A stretch of DNA of 9,374 bases from CAZTII01 sp964613305 (GTDB lineage: Bacteria > Bacillota_I > Bacilli_A > Erysipelotrichales > Erysipelotrichaceae), in the NCBI GenBank assembly GCA_964613305.1, contig CAZTII010000066.1:1-9374 (forward strand), written 5' to 3'. How positions within the stretch are numbered: the stretch's first letter is position 1; each line of letters starts with the position of its first letter. Positions 7,010-9,374 of this stretch are shown here, in pieces. The notes under the pieces are model-generated. The model saw only the letters and a program-made list of their open reading frames with translations. It did no database searches and had not been told where the DNA came from. The position numbers and the translations under genes were made by a program.

Positions 7010-7729
7010 TTAACGTACAATTACATTACTAAAACCTTTATGTTTTGCATAGTTTGCATATTGTTGCATTTCTTCATTAGATGGTGAAGATGCAGTGGAC
7101 AATTCACCAAGAACACCATGATTTCTAAATGCGATTAATTTAAGGGGAATACTATGAAAATGAGTAGGAATTGTTTGTACAATACCATCAATACATGCTG
7201 TGACATCGACAAATGGTTGCAAACAAACTATTCTGACTTCTTCCAACTTATTGTTTTCACTTAAATAAACTAAATTATTGATTAAACTATCATTTTTAGT
7301 AGCACCAGTAAGCTTTTTAAATACTGTTGTATCCCACGCTTTTATATCGAGAAGAACACCATCAGTAACAGCCATTAATGCAGGATATAAACTACAATCA
7401 ATGGTACCATTTGTATCAATTAAACATGTTTTATTGTTATTTTTAACTAGAGTAAATAGTTCATGAAGAAACTCTGGATGCAACATGCATTCACCACCAG
7501 ATACTGTAATGCCACGAGTATAAACGAAGAAAGGCTTAATAGCATCAACTAATTGTTGACTACTATAATAAGTACACATCGACAGGCTTTGTGCGTCCAT
7601 TTGTATTGTTTCTGGGTTATGGCAATACAGGCAATGAATGTTACAACCTTGGGTAAATATCGCAACTCTTGCACCTTTACCATCAACCGTGCTAAGTGGA
7701 ATAATCTTATTGATGTATATTTTATTCAT
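7010..7729 (-). CDS. yjjW: YjjW-like glycyl radical enzyme activase (radical SAM)
   Basis: This 239-residue radical SAM protein is predicted to use a [4Fe-4S] cluster and S-adenosylmethionine to place a radical on the glycine of its partner enzyme encoded just upstream. The cluster motif CNIHCLYC (C29, C33, C36) is followed by HNPET, as in pyruvate formate-lyase activases. The SAM-binding GGE is at 78-80 (VSGGEC), followed by DTNG at 105-108. E. coli YjjW is longer (about 287 residues) and carries extra ferredoxin-type Cys clusters after the CHNP motif. Here that stretch is short and has only C52, so the auxiliary clusters appear absent and the protein resembles minimal PflA-type activases. 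Its ATG shares one base with the stop of the enzyme gene (TAATG) and has no strong ribosome site, so it is probably translated by coupling. The symbol rests on pairing with a YjjI-like enzyme plus the activase motifs. Confidence 0.88.
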   Translation of the reverse strand: MNKIYINKIIPLSTVDGKGARVAIFTQGCNIHCLYCHNPETIQMDAQSLSMCTYYSSQQLVDAIKPFFVYTRGITVSGGECMLHPEFLHELFTLVKNNNKTCLIDTNGTIDCSLYPALMAVTDGVLLDIKAWDTTVFKKLTGATKNDSLINNLVYLSENNKLEEVRIVCLQPFVDVTACIDGIVQTIPTHFHSIPLKLIAFRNHGVLGELSTASSPSNEEMQQYANYAKHKGFSNVIVR

Positions 7730-9234
7730 TATACCAATCGAATTTTTCTTTCAGCAAGGCGGTTATCTTTATAATTAGGTGCGCCTAGTTGTGTCGTATT
7801 TTGAAGGACGACTTCTTTATTATCCCATTTTTCCATTTCACTTCGTTTAACTAAGTAACCGGTGATTCTTACTAAATCACTATCAGCGCTATAAAAACTC
7901 ATATAGTGAACCCCTTGTTGAAATGCTCCTTTAACGACATCGGCTAAAGCGGCAGTATTTTGTTGTACATTGCTAGCGATAGGGAAGATGTCGCCAACGC
8001 CAGATGGAAAGAATTTATGGTAACGTGCAGAATGATTTAGATGGTCAATAAAATCTTCAGGTTCACTACCAACAGGAATTCTAACACCAGAAGTAACACC
8101 GATATCACTATCTAAACCGACTTGAGCGTGAAGTACAAATCGATTGTTACTTAGAGGACTATAATGTGCTTCACAGCTTTGAATGAATTCATCGATTTTT
8201 TGTAGTATTGTTTCAGCTAATTTGTTTGCTTCTTCATCCTTACCATAAATAAGTCCTTTATCTTTTAAAAGGGTATTAATACCTTCGGCCATACCAGTTA
8301 CACCAAACATTGCGACAAAGCGATCTTTCGATAATAATCCTTCTTTCACTAAAAAGTTGGATTCAAAGAAACCAGATTTTTCTACTTGAAAATCAATTCG
8401 TTCATTAAGATAATCGGCAATGCAACCTAATGCATCAGGGAGAAGTTGTTCTAAGAAATGTTGTACCGATTGTGCTTCTTTCGCTAAATGAGTAAGGGTT
8501 AATCGTGTTAATGAATAAGCACCACCTTGAATTGGTAAAATATTGTAACAACTAGAAATACCATAACTTTCACCATACGTTGAACGATTTGCTTGATGAT
8601 TGCAAAGGGCAGGATTACTACATTTTAAGGATGAAGCGATGCTTTGTTCTAGTAATGTATCACTTGTTACAGATGAATCGTATTTTAAAGTGAAGTTAGG
8701 AATGGCATTAGTAAGTGTTTCTTCAACTTTTAAAATTAATAATCCTGCTCTAGTTTCTAGTGGTCCAATGTTGGCATGGCAAAAAGAATCAGTAATTGTT
8801 CTATCTAAATACGTAAAAAATAACCTTAGTTTTTCCATTACTTCTTCATCACTTAAATCAGTGATAAATGGATCAATCATCGTATCTAAGTTACCTAAAT
8901 AAACGGGAAAATTAGTAATAGAAGGAACATGGCGATAAAGAATCATGAGTGAAAAAATCAATTCATCAAATGTCTTAGGCGGATCTATTTTTAAAAAGGC
9001 ACTTCCTTGCTTAATAAACTTTTGATAATCAGGCATGATATATCGTGGTCGATACGGTGCTGCTCCTTCAAATAAATCGTTAATAATTCCTTTTTCAAAA
9101 TAAATTTTTGTCTTTTCGGGAATGTTTAAAACGGATAAGCCATTTTCACTACATTTTGCTAGTCCCATTAGTTTTTGTTCATGAGTCAATTGTTGTGAAC
9201 ATAAAATTGAATACGCTAACTCTTCATTAAACAT
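7729..9234 (-). CDS. yjjI: YjjI-family glycyl radical enzyme
   Basis: This 501-residue protein belongs to the YjjI (DUF3029) branch of glycyl radical enzymes, near the E. coli length of about 516. The C-terminal glycyl radical motif is RITGY at 456-460, with G459 as the radical site, followed by the usual short tail. The likely thiyl cysteine is C229 in GISSCYN. C211 (PALCNH) is a less likely alternative. Other conserved-looking stretches are NIGPLETRAG (155-164), PIQGGAYSL (234-242), FGVTGMAEG (310-318) and FPSGVGDIFP (409-418). Family members act in the cytoplasm under anoxic conditions and are inactivated by oxygen. The substrate of YjjI is not established to my knowledge, and the usual PFL or diol-dehydratase functions should not be assumed. 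The start has AAAGGAG 8 bases upstream. The gene is first in an operon with its activase, with overlapping stop and start. The family call is firm; the reaction is unknown. Confidence 0.9.
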   Translation of the reverse strand: MFNEELAYSILCSQQLTHEQKLMGLAKCSENGLSVLNIPEKTKIYFEKGIINDLFEGAAPYRPRYIMPDYQKFIKQGSAFLKIDPPKTFDELIFSLMILYRHVPSITNFPVYLGNLDTMIDPFITDLSDEEVMEKLRLFFTYLDRTITDSFCHANIGPLETRAGLLILKVEETLTNAIPNFTLKYDSSVTSDTLLEQSIASSLKCSNPALCNHQANRSTYGESYGISSCYNILPIQGGAYSLTRLTLTHLAKEAQSVQHFLEQLLPDALGCIADYLNERIDFQVEKSGFFESNFLVKEGLLSKDRFVAMFGVTGMAEGINTLLKDKGLIYGKDEEANKLAETILQKIDEFIQSCEAHYSPLSNNRFVLHAQVGLDSDIGVTSGVRIPVGSEPEDFIDHLNHSARYHKFFPSGVGDIFPIASNVQQNTAALADVVKGAFQQGVHYMSFYSADSDLVRITGYLVKRSEMEKWDNKEVVLQNTTQLGAPNYKDNRLAERKIRLV

Positions 9235-9242
9235 AAGTAAGC

Positions 9243-9249
9243 TCCTTTA
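9243..9249 (-). promoter_or_regulatory. Ribosome binding site of yjjI
   Basis: On the minus strand AAAGGAG at 9249-9243 is 8 bases from the ATG at 9234-9232. It is the strongest match to the 16S rRNA tail in the operon and fixes the start of the glycyl radical enzyme. Confidence 0.75.
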
Positions 9250-9251
9250 CG

Positions 9252-9266
9252 TAGAATATAATTCTA
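9252..9266. promoter_or_regulatory. Short palindrome at the yjjI transcription start
   Basis: TAGAAT and ATTCTA are separated by three bases, forming a 6-bp inverted repeat directly downstream of the -10 box, where transcription should begin. A repressor bound here would block initiation. It could equally be chance in AT-rich DNA. It does not match the FNR/CRP-type TTGAT-N4-ATCAA pattern. Confidence 0.3.
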
Positions 9267-9293
9267 TTATACCTTATACCATTATAATTTCAA
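9266..9293 (-). promoter_or_regulatory. Promoter of the yjjI-yjjW operon
   Basis: On the minus strand TTGAAA (9293-9288) is followed by a 16-base spacer and a perfect TATAAT (9271-9266). The ribosome binding site is about 17 bases further on and the ATG about 32 bases from the -10 box. This is the best sigma-70-type (SigA) promoter in the window. No gene is visible between it and the window end at 9374. Confidence 0.65.
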
Positions 9294-9374
9294 ACATAAT
9301 GCATCAATCATGTTTTATGGGCTCAAGTAAATAGTTAAGTTCACGTTTTTATTGTCGATTTTTCAAAAGTGAAG

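Noticed and set aside
5928..7774. Other short open frames at 5928-6125, 6813-6995, 7278-7466 and 7553-7774
   Set aside because: All overlap well-supported genes in other frames or on the other strand. The one at 6813-6995 also runs through the promoter and terminator between yjjW and the Cache-EAL gene.
8600..8902. 100-codon plus-strand open frame
   Set aside because: It is antisense to the yjjI coding region, whose protein sequence is clearly conserved, and has no ribosome site or recognisable domain.
9294..9374. Tail of another minus-strand gene at the right edge
   Set aside because: One frame is open for about 10 codons to a TGA at 9341-9343, too short to distinguish from chance.
1..9374. 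Mycoplasma-type genetic code
   Set aside because: Tryptophans at expected family positions are encoded by TGG and all main genes read through without internal TGA.

Overview
The window is AT-rich bacterial DNA (by eye about one third G+C). It has strong AGGAG-type ribosome binding sites, short intergenic regions with hairpin/T-run terminators, and TGG tryptophan codons with TGA not read as Trp. This suits a low-GC Firmicute or a relative near the Erysipelotrichia/Mollicutes border that uses the standard bacterial code. The exact taxon cannot be read from the sequence. Anaerobic or microaerobic growth is suggested by the oxygen-sensitive glycyl radical enzyme at the right end.

Layout: (1) Positions 1-218 hold only broken reading-frame scraps. 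(2) A serine recombinase of the resolvase/invertase type lies on the minus strand (229-861), with a 13-bp perfect-arm palindrome just upstream of it. (3) A soluble PAS-like/GGDEF diguanylate cyclase lies on the plus strand (1111-2154). (4) Convergent with it are two tandem, paralogous, membrane-anchored Cache-GGDEF-EAL proteins on the minus strand (2252-4504 and 4664-6919). Their EAL phosphodiesterase domains look intact and their GGDEF domains are degenerate. (5) A minus-strand operon of a YjjI-family glycyl radical enzyme (7729-9234) and its YjjW-like radical SAM activase (7010-7729) follows. It has a good promoter upstream, one-base TAATG coupling between the genes, and a strong terminator at the end.

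How it works together: the centre is a compact cyclic di-GMP locus with one predicted synthase and two predicted hydrolases. The hydrolases have diverged in the part outside the membrane and barely at all in the catalytic part, which suggests two sensors feeding the same output. The yjjI-yjjW operon is a separate transcription unit whose substrate is, as far as I know, not established. No direct sequence link (such as a c-di-GMP riboswitch) between the two modules was found. No CRISPR, tRNA, rRNA or complete insertion sequence is visible.
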